A stretch of 64,000 bases of DNA from Enterocloster lavalensis (lineage in GTDB: Bacteria > Bacillota > Clostridia > Lachnospirales > Lachnospiraceae), in the NCBI RefSeq assembly GCF_902364025.1, contig NZ_CABJCG010000012.1:156496-220495 (forward strand), in the 5' to 3' direction. Shown piece by piece: positions 26,111 to 35,435 of the stretch; the first letter of the stretch is position 1, and each line of letters starts with the position of its first letter. Below the pieces are notes generated by a model. That model was not told the DNA's origin and made no database searches. It worked only from the letters and a program-made list of their open reading frames with translations. A program made the translations under genes and the position numbers.

Positions 26111-26839
26111 TTATGCCCTCCTTTCGATCTGACTGAACTTCCAGCCCGGAACCTTACACACAGGGCAGAGCTCCGGCGGATTGTCGCCTACATAGACGAA
26201 GCCGCAGATATCGCACACATAGAGATTGGTGTGCTCCAGCATGGCTTCCCCCTCTTTCTCCCAGCGCTTCAAAAGGGCATCCAGAATCCTTGTGACCTTC
26301 CCGCTCCACACCAGCGCCCGCTGCGCGCCCCGGTCCCCATTTTCCTTTGCCGCGGCCTCAGCCTGTGGAAAGCCCACGTTTAAATCCCGGCCGACCCGCT
26401 CTAAAAGTCCGGAGAGCTCCGCGCTCTCAGGCACGGGCGTCTTTGCCTTGAAGTAATCCGCCAGCTGCGTGAACAACGCTGACTCCTCCGCCCGGTACTG
26501 CTTCTCACAGCCCCTGGCCAGATTGGAACACAGCGCCGACAGCTCCCCGGCGGAGAGCTCCCGCAGCTCCTCGTCCCCGCTGCCATCCTCCGGCCCACGC
26601 GCCTCTTCTCCGCCGTCCCGTTCTCTCACCGTTTCCGGCCCCGCCGCCTTCACAGTCCCATTTTCCGGCCTTTTTTGCGGCTCCACCGGATTGAACAGAT
26701 CTTTGGAAGCGCCGCAGAGCGGACAGACCCATCCCTCCGGCAAATCCTCCCACCGGGTTCCCGGCCCGATTCCCGCCGCCGGTATTCCCGCCGCCTCATC
26801 GTAGACATATCCGCAAATCGAACAGACATACTTTTTCAC
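26111..26839 (-). CDS. Rubredoxin fused to a rubrerythrin-like protein
   Basis: A 242-residue protein. The N-terminal rubredoxin ([13 protein letters not shown], then [13 protein letters not shown]) binds one Fe. An acidic linker leads to a helical region with a degenerate ferritin-like look ([19 protein letters not shown]). A second rubredoxin-type zinc/iron ribbon closes the protein ([12 protein letters not shown], then [11 protein letters not shown]). I chose the GTG at 26839 because GGAGG lies 8 bases upstream. Diiron ligands of true rubrerythrins are not clearly kept, so peroxidase activity is uncertain. Confidence 0.82.
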   Translation of the reverse strand: MKKYVCSICGYVYDEAAGIPAAGIGPGTRWEDLPEGWVCPLCGASKDLFNPVEPQKRPENGTVKAAGPETVRERDGGEEARGPEDGSGDEELRELSAGELSALCSNLARGCEKQYRAEESALFTQLADYFKAKTPVPESAELSGLLERVGRDLNVGFPQAEAAAKENGDRGAQRALVWSGKVTRILDALLKRWEKEGEAMLEHTNLYVCDICGFVYVGDNPPELCPVCKVPGWKFSQIERRA

Positions 26840-26913
26840 CTTGTGACCTCCTTCATGCAAAATGTACCGCTCCATCAGTTGCTTATGGGAGAAGTATAGC
26901 AGAAGCAGACAAA

Positions 26914-27078
26914 ATGTTCTGTAACTTGGTCACAAAATTAATAATAATTACTATTTCTATTTATACCGGCATCTCCTACGCGATGAACGCCTCCGGCATT
27001 TTCTCTGTATTCCAGCTCTGGGCGTATGGCCCGATGGCCTCTGGAGCGGCCGCGGTGTTAATCAAACGCTTCATCTGA
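26914..27078 (+). pseudogene. Short membrane ORF, possible remnant of a CPBP-family protein
   Basis: A 54-codon frame with no SD. It encodes one hydrophobic segment, then VFQLWAYGPMASGAAAVLIKRF, a pattern like the first helices of CPBP (CAAX protease/bacteriocin-processing) proteins. The rest of such a protein is absent. The same DNA carries the extended -10 (TGCTATACT, minus strand) of the neighbouring redox operon. It may be a relic or chance. Confidence 0.3.
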
Positions 27079-27098
27079 ATCCACCTCTGCCCAGAGCC

Positions 27099-28550
27099 CT
27101 ATTTGCCCTCTATTTTTTTAACCGTAAATCCCGTCTTTGCGTAAATCAAATCGATGACCGGCGTGATATAATTCAAAAAACAGTACGGTATAAACGCAAG
27201 CGGAGACACGCCCAGCATCTGGGACGCATAGATGGCGTTGGAATTCCATGGAATCAGCACAGCCCCGAAGGTGCCCGCGTCCTCCAGCGTCCGGGAAAGG
27301 TTCTCCGGCGCGATCCGGTTCGCCACAAAAATGTCCTTCATCAAAGTCGCGGTCACGATGGAGGCGAACAGCATGGAGGAGCCGATGGCGTTGGTCACGT
27401 AGGTGAGCGCCGCCGTGCAGGCGATGATTTTGAAGGTGGAATTGCCGCATTTTTTGATCAGCGGATTCACCAGCACGCTGAGCACGCCCGTCTTGTCCAG
27501 CATTCCCGAGATACAGAGCGCCAGGAAAATCGCCAGAAATGCGCTCATCATGCTCATAATACCGCCCCGGTTCAGCAGGATGTCCACAAACTCGCTTCCC
27601 GTGCTGATCACAAAGCCGTTTACCATAAAATCCAGCAGCGTTTTAAGCGCCACCTGCTGGTGAAACACCGCCACGAACATGCCGGAAATGGTTCCGATCA
27701 ACAGCGCGATAATGCTCGGCGTATTTTTCACCAGCAGAATCAGCACGATTCCGATGGGCAGAAACTCCAGCCAGGTAAAATTGTAAAACTGGGTAAATGT
27801 GGCCATGATCTGGTTCGCGGTGCTGGTGTCATAGACCCCGGAAATGTTGCGCAGGCCCAGAATCACGAACAGTACCGCCGTGATGGCGTAGGCCGGCACC
27901 GTGGTCCAGAGCATGTGCTTCACGTGGGTCATCACGTCCGTTCCCGACACCGACGCAGCCAAAATGGTGCTGTCCGACAATGGAGACATTTTATCCCCAA
28001 AGTATGCGCCGCAGATGATAGCGCCCGCCGTCATGGGCGATGGAATACCCATGGCATTTCCAATCCCGATCAGCGCCAGGCCCACGGTCCCCAGGGTTCC
28101 CCAGGAGGTGCCGGTGGCCAGGGAGGTGAAGGACGCCAGAATCAGCGCCGACAACAGGAATATTTTCGGGGAAATGAACTTGAGCCCCAGATAGATGATC
28201 ATGGGGATGGTTCCGCTGGCGATCCACACCGCGATCATGGCTCCGATCACGATGAGCACCACATTGGGCTCAAAGGATGCCACGGCCATATCCCAGGCCA
28301 TATCCTGCAATTCCCCGTATTTGTAACCCAGACGCATGAGCAGCGGAACCACCACGATCCAGGAAAGTAAAAACATCAGTTCCAGCGGGGCCTCGAAAAA
28401 AATCAGGCCGAACGCCACAAATCCGAACACGCATCCCGTTACCAGTGCAGCGTATCCGATCGACACCGGATACTTGAAATTCTTTGACAGGAGCTTATCG
28501 CTCTGTGCCTGCTCCTCCGCCTCGGAAATCTTAATATCTCGATCTACCAT
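27099..28550 (-). CDS. nhaC: NhaC-family Na+/H+ antiporter
   Basis: A 483-residue membrane protein of about 12 helices. Family marks are VIGAMIAVWIASGTIPMIIY, SLATGTSWGTLGTVGLALIG, GAYFGDKMSPLSDSTILAAS and the second-half LIPWNSNAIYASQML. NhaC-type proteins exchange Na+ for H+, and some relatives exchange malate/lactate or amino-acid products. It is the last gene of a sigma-54-dependent operon with an MFS carrier and a PLP lyase, suggesting a role in export or pH balance during catabolism. Confidence 0.92.
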   Translation of the reverse strand: MVDRDIKISEAEEQAQSDKLLSKNFKYPVSIGYAALVTGCVFGFVAFGLIFFEAPLELMFLLSWIVVVPLLMRLGYKYGELQDMAWDMAVASFEPNVVLIVIGAMIAVWIASGTIPMIIYLGLKFISPKIFLLSALILASFTSLATGTSWGTLGTVGLALIGIGNAMGIPSPMTAGAIICGAYFGDKMSPLSDSTILAASVSGTDVMTHVKHMLWTTVPAYAITAVLFVILGLRNISGVYDTSTANQIMATFTQFYNFTWLEFLPIGIVLILLVKNTPSIIALLIGTISGMFVAVFHQQVALKTLLDFMVNGFVISTGSEFVDILLNRGGIMSMMSAFLAIFLALCISGMLDKTGVLSVLVNPLIKKCGNSTFKIIACTAALTYVTNAIGSSMLFASIVTATLMKDIFVANRIAPENLSRTLEDAGTFGAVLIPWNSNAIYASQMLGVSPLAFIPYCFLNYITPVIDLIYAKTGFTVKKIEGK

Positions 28551-28630
28551 TACCCTTCTCCTTTTCCGCCGGGCAGGCTCCCATTGTCCCGCCCGGTGGC
28601 TGTCACGTATTTTGTATCTGTGGACGGCTC

Positions 28631-29809
28631 TTATTTAGGCCGCTTTTCGCTGGCTTTCTTCATGCACTCCAGCGCCTTCTCCAGAACCGCGGTCTGGGTG
28701 GCGACGTTCAGGCGGATAAATCCCATACCGGGCTTCCCGTAGTTGGCCCCGTTGTTCAGCTTCACGCCCGCGTCCTGGAACAGGTGCACCAGCTCAAAGG
28801 GCGTCAGGTTCCAGGCCCTGAAATCGATCCACAGAAGGTAGCTGGCCTCCGGCTCGATCACCTTCACCTCAGGCATGTTCTTTGCGATAAAGGATTTCAC
28901 CAGTTCAATATTGTTCCTGAAATACTCGTTCTGCTGGTCCACATAGTATTCGCACTCGTTGTACGCCGTGATCAGGGCCTCGATGCCCACGTAGTTGTAG
29001 TCGAAATGATAGTCGTCGTACACCACGTTATACTGATCTCTGAGCGCCTTGTTTTTGATCACCACGTAGGCGGAGTAGAAGCAGGCCAGATTGAAGGTCT
29101 TGCTGGGGGAGCCCATGACGATCACGTTGTCCCCGATCTCCTCCGACAAGGAAAAATAGGGGATGTGTCTGTGGGGCGCGTACACGATATCGCCGTGAAT
29201 CTCATCGCTGACGATCAGGGTGTTGTTCTTCTTACAAATCTCGTACATGCGCATAAGCTCGTCCCTGGTCCACACGCGTCCCACGGGGTTTGCGGGGTTA
29301 CACACCAGCAGGATGCGCACCCGGGGATCGGAGGTTTTCTTCTCCAAATCTTCAAAATCAATCTCATATCGCCCGTCCTTCAAGATCAGGTCGTTGGTCT
29401 CCACAAAACGGCCCGCGCCCTGAATGACCACGTTGAAGGTGTTGTAAACCGGGGGCTGCAGGAGGATCTTGTCGCCAGGCCGGGTGTAAGCGTTTAAAAT
29501 CATCCAGAGCGCGCCGGTCATCAGGCCCTGGGAGTGACGGACCGCCTCCGGCTCCAGGGCGATGCCGTAGCGCTTCCGATACCAGCCGCAGACCGCGTCC
29601 GCAAAACGGCGCTGGGGCAGGTAGCCGTAGGCGAACACGCCGAAGTCCACCCGCTCGCGCACCGCGTCGATCACTTCCCGGGGCGCTTTGAAATCGGTGT
29701 CCGCAACGCCCAGGGGAATGTATTTCCCGCTCTCGCCCTCGTAGTCCCACTTGAAGGAATCGGTGTTGACGCGGTTGATTGGTTCGTCAAAATTATGTAC
29801 ACAGCTCAT
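28631..29809 (-). CDS. PLP-dependent aminotransferase of the MalY/PatB C-S lyase type
   Basis: A 392-residue fold-type I enzyme. The PLP lysine is in MGSPSKTFNLA, the cofactor aspartate in SDEIHGDIVY, and NPANPVGRVW and the C-terminal MGFIRLNVA fit MalY/PatB. These enzymes are usually cystathionine beta-lyases (L-Cys S-conjugates to pyruvate, ammonia and thiol) rather than transaminases. It sits between an MFS carrier and NhaC in a sigma-54 operon, so amino-acid catabolism is likely. Confidence 0.9.
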   Translation of the reverse strand: MSCVHNFDEPINRVNTDSFKWDYEGESGKYIPLGVADTDFKAPREVIDAVRERVDFGVFAYGYLPQRRFADAVCGWYRKRYGIALEPEAVRHSQGLMTGALWMILNAYTRPGDKILLQPPVYNTFNVVIQGAGRFVETNDLILKDGRYEIDFEDLEKKTSDPRVRILLVCNPANPVGRVWTRDELMRMYEICKKNNTLIVSDEIHGDIVYAPHRHIPYFSLSEEIGDNVIVMGSPSKTFNLACFYSAYVVIKNKALRDQYNVVYDDYHFDYNYVGIEALITAYNECEYYVDQQNEYFRNNIELVKSFIAKNMPEVKVIEPEASYLLWIDFRAWNLTPFELVHLFQDAGVKLNNGANYGKPGMGFIRLNVATQTAVLEKALECMKKASEKRPK

Positions 29810-29846
29810 GTTATTTACCTTCTCTTTCTATAATCTATTTTCAGTT

Positions 29847-31070
29847 TTATTTAATTTTCTTTTTCATGTGGGCCAGCAGGAAACAGCAGCCCACTCCAAG
29901 CACCGCGAATACCATCATGGCGATGAAAATATAGCGGTAGCCCTGGATGCCCGGATACGCGTCCATAAAGTAGCCGTACAGGGTGAAAATGAACAGGTCG
30001 GGGGTATTTCCCACGATGGAAAGAATACCCGCGGCCGCGCCGGACATCACGATGGGGATCTGGATCTCGTCGGTGGTGGCGTAATAGGTTCCGCGGATGG
30101 TCATCATAACCGCCGCCAGCACCAGCATAAGTCCCACTACCACCACGATTCCCATGGTTGTGGGGATCACCAGGTAAATTCCGGTCAGGATCGTGCCCAG
30201 GGTCAGGGCGATCTTTAAATAGTTGATGGAGGATCCCATCTTGTCGGCGATCATACCGCCGATCGGAGCCGCGATAAAGGCGATCAGGTACTGGCGGACG
30301 ATGTTTACCGCAACGCCCATGCTGACGGACATGCCGCAAATCTCGGTCAGATAGGATGAAAAATAGCTCAGGCCGTTGTAGAAGGAATACCCGAAGAATA
30401 CGATTCCGCCCGCAACCCACACTCTGGGAAGCTTGGCCACGTGCACCAGTCCATCCAGAGCCTCCTTGGCGTTTACCTTGCCCTCCACGTCATTTTTCTC
30501 GATCAGGAAAAAGCAGACGACGCCCAGGCCGCACAACGCGATGGCATAGAAAATCATGGTGGCGCGCAGGCCCATTCTGCCCTCGCCGAAGTTGGTGAAC
30601 ATCCACAGCGCTGCGAAGGAAATGATGGTGGCGAACAGTCCGCGGCCGCCTTCCAGCAGTCCGAACATCCGCCCCTGTTCCTCAGCGGTTCCGATCATAC
30701 GGGTGCCCTTGATCATGGCTTCCCAGAACAATAGCGTTATGGTGATTCCCATGACCGCCTGTATGATCAGCACGCTGGTAAACGGCGGATAAGCGGCCAG
30801 CCAGAAGCCGCACAGGCCGGTGGAAATCAGGGATACCGGTATCAGATATTTTACGGGGACAAGGTCCGTGATCCATCCGCCCGGCAGGTACGCGATAAAC
30901 TGGGTCACCGCAAAGGCCGTCATCATCAGGCCGAACTGGGTGTTGGTGAAACCGAATGCCTCCTGCATCGCTACATAGAACACATCGCGCAAATAGGCCA
31001 GCTTGAATATGGTACCCCCCGCCATGCAGATTGCGATCAGCGTAGCCCATTGCTTAAAACTTTTTTTCAT
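29847..31070 (-). CDS. MFS transporter
   Basis: A 407-residue carrier with 12 predicted helices (WATLIAICMAGGTIFKLAY at the start, then TNTQFGLMMTAFAVTQFIAY and PGGWITDLV). It resembles the organic-anion/hexose-phosphate symporter branch. The start at 31070 follows GGAGT; the upstream in-frame ATG at 31157 precedes the promoter and is not used. It is the first gene after a clear -24/-12 promoter. Confidence 0.9.
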   Translation of the reverse strand: MKKSFKQWATLIAICMAGGTIFKLAYLRDVFYVAMQEAFGFTNTQFGLMMTAFAVTQFIAYLPGGWITDLVPVKYLIPVSLISTGLCGFWLAAYPPFTSVLIIQAVMGITITLLFWEAMIKGTRMIGTAEEQGRMFGLLEGGRGLFATIISFAALWMFTNFGEGRMGLRATMIFYAIALCGLGVVCFFLIEKNDVEGKVNAKEALDGLVHVAKLPRVWVAGGIVFFGYSFYNGLSYFSSYLTEICGMSVSMGVAVNIVRQYLIAFIAAPIGGMIADKMGSSINYLKIALTLGTILTGIYLVIPTTMGIVVVVGLMLVLAAVMMTIRGTYYATTDEIQIPIVMSGAAAGILSIVGNTPDLFIFTLYGYFMDAYPGIQGYRYIFIAMMVFAVLGVGCCFLLAHMKKKIK

Positions 31071-31133
31071 ACTTGACTCCTTCCATCTGTTGCGTATAAA
31101 TTTTTGTATTGTACATGTACGCTTATATAACAA

Positions 31134-31148
31134 GCAAATATCATGCCA
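31134..31148 (-). promoter_or_regulatory. Sigma-54 (-24/-12) promoter of the MFS-lyase-NhaC operon
   Basis: The minus strand reads TGGCATGATATTTGC, with the invariant GG and GC in exact register with the TGGCAC-N5-TTGC consensus. It lies about 64 bases upstream of the MFS start codon and directly downstream of a sigma-54 activator gene. Confidence 0.88.
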
Positions 31149-31204
31149 AAAATTCAAATACGCCTAAACAGAAGGTTTTACCGATTTTCCAAATCTCCGC
31201 GCGC

Positions 31205-31261
31205 AAAAAGTGACAATTTTTTTGGCGCCAAATTATTTTACACTGCCAAAAAAATTGTCAC
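31205..31261 (-). terminator. 17-bp inverted repeat: terminator of the activator gene and/or upstream activating site
   Basis: Perfect arms GTGACAATTTTTTTGGC (31210-31226) and its complement (31245-31261) are followed on the minus strand by TTTTTG, right after the activator stop. The position, about 60-110 bases upstream of the -24 box, also suits an enhancer site for the activator. Confidence 0.7.
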
Positions 31262-31268
31262 TATGCAA

Positions 31269-33080
31269 TCAAAGTCCGTACTTTTTGATTTTATGCTGCA
31301 AGGCCTGCCGGGTGATCATAAGCTCTCTGGCCGCCGCGGACACATTTCCGCCCAGGCGCGCCAATGTAGCGGCGAGGATGGATTTCTCGTAGGCGTCCAT
31401 GGCCTCCTTTAGGGGGATGGGCGGGAGCTCCGGTGATTGGCCGGGGCTGCCTGGGAAACCGCCGGGCCGATGGGCGGTCGGTTCTCCCGGCAGGGCGCGG
31501 AAATCCCCCAGAACGGCCGGAATGGTTGTTGGGAAATCCATGGGATCCGTAGAGCCTGCGGCTGAGGAAATCGGAGAATCCAAAGGCTGCGAAGCGGCCG
31601 GGGCCGCCGCCATGGAAGCTGCTGCATCCACCGTACCCGCCGCTATGGGAGCCGCTGCGGCCCCCGCTGCACCCGCTGCACCCGGCCCCGCCGTACCAGC
31701 CGTACCTGCCGCCACGGGAACCGCTGATCCCGTGGGCCCCGGCTCCGCTGTACCAGCCGTACCCGCCGCCACGGGGGCCGCTGCCCCCGCCGCCCCCGGC
31801 TCCGCGAAGAAACTGCGGTAATAAGGCGAGATATGTTCCAGGCGGAGCACATCCAGATTCTGTTCGGAAACAGAATAGGCGCTCTCGACCACATGCTGGA
31901 GCTCCCGCACATTTCCCGGCCACTGGTAGCGGAGAAAGCGCTCCATCAGCCCGGAGTCAATCCGCCGGATGTGCTGGCCGTACTCCCGGTTGAAGCGGGT
32001 GATAAAGCAGCCGCACAAGAGCGGAATGTCGCTCTTGCGGCTGCGCAGGGGCGGGATGTGTAAAATGCAGGAGGACAGGCGGTAATACAGGTCCCGCCGC
32101 AGCTTGCCGTTCTCGATGCACTCCAGCGGGTCCTCGTTGAGGGCGCAGAGGATGCGGCAGTTGATAGCCAGCTCCTTCTCCGAGCCGATGCGCCGGACGG
32201 TCTTGTTCTCAATCACCTTTAAAAGCTTGGCCTGGAGCGCGATGTCCATGCTGTTGATCTCATCCAGAAACAGGGTGCCGTTCTCCGCCTGCTCGAACAG
32301 CCCGGCCATGTTGTTGGCCCCGGTGTAGGACCCCTTCACCGTGCCGAAAAACATGCTCTCCAGCAGAGTGGCCGGGATTGCGGCGCAGTTCACGGAGATA
32401 AACGGCCCGTTCTGAAACACGCTGTAGTTGTGAATGCTTTGGGCGAACAGCTCTTTGCCCGTGCCCGTCTCCCCGTAAATCAGCACGTTGGTCTGGTTCT
32501 GGGCCACGTGCTTGGCGTTGGAAATGGCCTCCACGAAGTTGATATCGTTGCCCAGAATGCTGCTGAAGGTGTACTTGGTGCCGTTGCGCGGCTTCTCCTC
32601 CTCAAAATGGGTGTACAGCTCCAGGCTCTGCTCCATGGTCTTTTTCATCACAGGCAGGTTCTTGATCAGGGAGTACACGGCCACGGTGCGGTTTTTGTAA
32701 TTCACCGGAAACATCCGCTCAATAACGTTTAAAACCTTGTGGCTCTCCTTCACCACATACTGGTTGAAATATTCGTTGGCCGCGATCCCCGTGTTCAGCA
32801 CAATGGCGTGGCGGCTGTGTTTCGGCGTGTTCTCCGTGGGACAGTAAAGCTCCTCCATGCTCTTGTGCAGGGACTTCTTCGCGTCCACGCCCTCGATCAC
32901 CTCGGCCGCCCGGTTGATGAAGATCACCTTGTTCTCGTCGTCCGAGATCACCACCGCCTCCTCCACCTGGTTCAGCACCGCCTCATAAATCCGGTTCATC
33001 ATCTCCGGGGTATATTCCATCCCGCTCCCAACCCGGTCTACCTCCCGCTCCCCGGCCCTGGCTTCCGTCTCATTCTGCAT
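31269..33080 (-). CDS. Sigma-54-dependent enhancer-binding activator (PAS-AAA+-Fis)
   Basis: A 603-residue activator. PAS domain about 30-130; AAA+ about 170-400 with Walker A GETGTGKE (203-210), a GSYTGA sigma-54 contact loop (250-255, a variant of GAFTGA), Walker B GTLFLDEI and RRDLYYRLS. A Fis-type helix-turn-helix ends the protein (NVSAAARELMITRQALQHKI). Between AAA+ and HTH is an abnormal ~125-residue Ala/Gly/Pro/Thr-rich linker. It overlaps ackA by 11 bases and lies upstream of the -24/-12 promoter it presumably activates. Confidence 0.93.
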   Translation of the reverse strand: MQNETEARAGEREVDRVGSGMEYTPEMMNRIYEAVLNQVEEAVVISDDENKVIFINRAAEVIEGVDAKKSLHKSMEELYCPTENTPKHSRHAIVLNTGIAANEYFNQYVVKESHKVLNVIERMFPVNYKNRTVAVYSLIKNLPVMKKTMEQSLELYTHFEEEKPRNGTKYTFSSILGNDINFVEAISNAKHVAQNQTNVLIYGETGTGKELFAQSIHNYSVFQNGPFISVNCAAIPATLLESMFFGTVKGSYTGANNMAGLFEQAENGTLFLDEINSMDIALQAKLLKVIENKTVRRIGSEKELAINCRILCALNEDPLECIENGKLRRDLYYRLSSCILHIPPLRSRKSDIPLLCGCFITRFNREYGQHIRRIDSGLMERFLRYQWPGNVRELQHVVESAYSVSEQNLDVLRLEHISPYYRSFFAEPGAAGAAAPVAAGTAGTAEPGPTGSAVPVAAGTAGTAGPGAAGAAGAAAAPIAAGTVDAAASMAAAPAASQPLDSPISSAAGSTDPMDFPTTIPAVLGDFRALPGEPTAHRPGGFPGSPGQSPELPPIPLKEAMDAYEKSILAATLARLGGNVSAAARELMITRQALQHKIKKYGL

Positions 33081-34317
33081 GATGAGCTGCCCCTTTCGCC
33101 TTTGTCTCCCTGTTTTCCTTAACCTGGGCGGCCACCGCGGCAGCCTCCCTTGCGATCTCCAGTTCCTCGTTGGTCTTGACCACCAGCACGTTGACCCTGG
33201 AAGCGCCGTCGGAGATACGCACCGCCTCCCCCTGTTCCCGGTTCTTCACCTCGTCGATGGCGATGCCCAGAAATTCCAGATACTCGCAAATCTGTTCCCG
33301 GATATCAGAGTCATTCTCCCCTACCCCGGCGGTGAACACGATGTTGTCCACCCCGTTCATGGCCGCCGCGTAGCTGCCGATATATTTGGCCACCCGGTAC
33401 ACGAAAATCTCCCGGGCCAGGGCCGCCTTGTCATTGTATTTGATCTCCGCATCCTTCAGCTCCCTAAAATCGCTGGAAAAATTGCTGGAAATTCCCAGCA
33501 CCCCCGACTCCTGATTCAAAATGGTCATGATCTGCTGGAAATCCAGATTTTCCTTCTTCGCCAGGTATTCCAGCGCTCCGGCGTCCACGTCCCCACAGCG
33601 GGTGCCCATCACCAGGCCCTCCAAAGGCGTGAAGCCCATGGAGTTGTCCACCACCTGGCCGTATTTCACCGCGCAGATGCTGGCGCCGTTGCCCAGATGG
33701 CAGACGATGGTCTTTACGCGCCTGTAATCCTGGCCCATGAACTCCGCCGCCCGGCGGGACACGTATTTGTGGCTGATGCCGTGGAAGCCGTAACGGCGTA
33801 TTTTCAGTTTCTCATAAAAACGATAGGGAAGGCCGTAGAGAAATGCCTTTGGCTCCATGGTCTGGTTGAACGCGGTGTCGAACACCCCCACCATCAGAAT
33901 GTCCGGCATCAGCTCCCGGCATGCCGCCACGCCCACCAGATTAGCCGGGTTGTGCAGGGGCGCCAGGTCGTTGCACTCGGTCATAGCCTGGATCACCTCC
34001 TCGGTGATAACCACGGAACCGGTAAATTTCTCGCCCCCGTGGACCAGCCGGTGTCCCACCACGTCGATCTCCGAAAAATCCTTCAGCACGCCGCGCTCCG
34101 GGTCCACCAGCATCCTTAACAACACTCCCACCGCAGCCTTGTGGTCCGGCATTGCCACCGGCTCCTTCAGGGAAATTCCCCCGTCCGTCCGGTAATTAAA
34201 AATCCCGTCGATTCCGATCCGCTCGCAAACGCCCTTTGCCAGAGCCTTCTCGTTTTCCGGGTCCACCACCTGGAATTTTAACGACGAGCTGCCGCTGTTG
34301 ATCACCAAAATCTTCAT
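33070..34317 (-). CDS. ackA: Acetate kinase
   Basis: A 415-residue enzyme that makes ATP and acetate from acetyl phosphate. Hallmarks are MKILVINSGSSSLKFQ at the start, DVVGHRLVHGGEKF, DTAFNQTM, RRYGFHGISHKYVSRRA, VCHLGNGASICAV, DNSMGFTPLEGLVMGTRCGD and FTAGVGEND. Length is slightly above the usual ~400 owing to a basic C-terminal tail. It overlaps the sigma-54 activator gene. No phosphotransacetylase gene is in the window. Confidence 0.97.
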   Translation of the reverse strand: MKILVINSGSSSLKFQVVDPENEKALAKGVCERIGIDGIFNYRTDGGISLKEPVAMPDHKAAVGVLLRMLVDPERGVLKDFSEIDVVGHRLVHGGEKFTGSVVITEEVIQAMTECNDLAPLHNPANLVGVAACRELMPDILMVGVFDTAFNQTMEPKAFLYGLPYRFYEKLKIRRYGFHGISHKYVSRRAAEFMGQDYRRVKTIVCHLGNGASICAVKYGQVVDNSMGFTPLEGLVMGTRCGDVDAGALEYLAKKENLDFQQIMTILNQESGVLGISSNFSSDFRELKDAEIKYNDKAALAREIFVYRVAKYIGSYAAAMNGVDNIVFTAGVGENDSDIREQICEYLEFLGIAIDEVKNREQGEAVRISDGASRVNVLVVKTNEELEIAREAAAVAAQVKENRETKAKGAAHHAE

Positions 34318-34539
34318 ATGTTTGCCCTCCCTCGCGCTGCGGCGGCGTTGGCCTCAACGGGCCGGACCGCATTTTGTTTTATTTTAGCATTGGGTGCCTG
34401 GTATTTGCAATAAGAAATGAGGCCGCTTGAATAAAACGGTGCGCAGTACCTGCTATGATTTTGCCAGATTGTCTGGTATAATCAAAAGGATGTAAGGCCC
34501 TATCAGTTCAATTCTAAGAAATAGACGGTGCGCAAAGTA

Positions 34540-34671
34540 ATGACATTCTCTATGTACATGAGAAAGCAGCGGGCTGGGCGACTTCTACATGGCATCCAAA
34601 AATACCAATGGCTGATCAACGAAAACCATGAGGAGATCGCTTCCTTTTTGGAAAACGGCCTGATTTTATAA
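34540..34671 (+). CDS. Small ORF, 43 codons, unknown (possible gene remnant)
   Basis: The frame encodes a basic-then-acidic peptide (RKQRAGRLLHGIQKYQWL, then NHEEIASFLENG). It begins 18 bases after an in-frame stop, has no clear SD, and ends 20 bases before the membrane protein gene. An extended -10 (TGGTATAAT, 34475-34482) lies upstream. It could be a remnant or a leader of the next gene. The rest of 34318-34539 shows nothing else. Confidence 0.3.
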   Translation: MTFSMYMRKQRAGRLLHGIQKYQWLINENHEEIASFLENGLIL

Positions 34672-34691
34672 TCTTTTGGAGGTGATCCGGC

Positions 34692-35435
34692 ATGACAATT
34701 CCTGAAATCCTGCTTGCAATTCTGGTACTGGCCCTTTTCTTTCTGGGCCTTGCGGCCATGGTCATTTTTCCGATAGCGGCCATTGTGCTGGCCGTTGTGT
34801 TCGTCGTGCGCAGAAAAAAGGGCGGTTTGAAACTGATGTGGGTGCCCGGGCTTCTGCTGCTCATCAGCCTGGCCGCCTGGAACCTGGACAGTCTGTTCGT
34901 CAACGGTCCCGGCTACTATTTCCACCACGACCCGGGCTCCAAGGTTTACAACGAGGGATATATCATCCCCCACTACGAGGACATGTACGGGGAGACCCTG
35001 GAGCTGGTAGAAAAAGAGGTCATCGACTCCTGCAACGCCGTCTACACCCTGAAATCCGGTCTCACCGGAGATACCTTCACCGCAGAAAGCCGCTATTACG
35101 ACACCTGTTCCGGGAGCTTCGACATGCTGCATCTGACGGAAAACTACGGTGAAATCCTGGGCAAGCGCCTGGCCGGCGGAGAGACGGTGAGCCTGCCCTT
35201 TGACGAAGGCTACTCCGTGAAAATGCCGGACGGGAAATACGCCTGGTTCATGATCTTTAAGTCGCGGGATGGTTACCGTTTCACCATCGATGCAGAGAAA
35301 AAGCGCCGGGAAGAAGCGTTCGACCAGCCCGTTTCTGGAGACCGTTTTTCTCTGGATATGGAAGCCGGGGGGCTGGTTTTGAAGGTGGCGCTGATGGACG
35401 GAAGCGTGGCGGAGCACTGGATTTTCAAAAACTGA
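34692..35435 (+). CDS. Membrane protein of unknown function
   Basis: A 247-residue protein with two N-terminal membrane helices (about 4-38 and 46-63) and a ~180-residue extracytoplasmic domain rich in Tyr, Asp and Gly. The start follows GGAGGTGATC. I do not recognise the soluble domain. A long opposite-strand frame covers this gene but reads like its antisense and is rejected. Flanking DNA contains gene fragments, so this may be a locally rearranged region. Confidence 0.7.
   Translation: MTIPEILLAILVLALFFLGLAAMVIFPIAAIVLAVVFVVRRKKGGLKLMWVPGLLLLISLAAWNLDSLFVNGPGYYFHHDPGSKVYNEGYIIPHYEDMYGETLELVEKEVIDSCNAVYTLKSGLTGDTFTAESRYYDTCSGSFDMLHLTENYGEILGKRLAGGETVSLPFDEGYSVKMPDGKYAWFMIFKSRDGYRFTIDAEKKRREEAFDQPVSGDRFSLDMEAGGLVLKVALMDGSVAEHWIFKN

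Noticed and set aside
31399..31821. Plus-strand ORF rich in Ala/Gly/Pro across the activator linker
   Set aside because: Low-complexity DNA is open in several frames. The activator frame continues into a proper Fis HTH, so it is the coding one.
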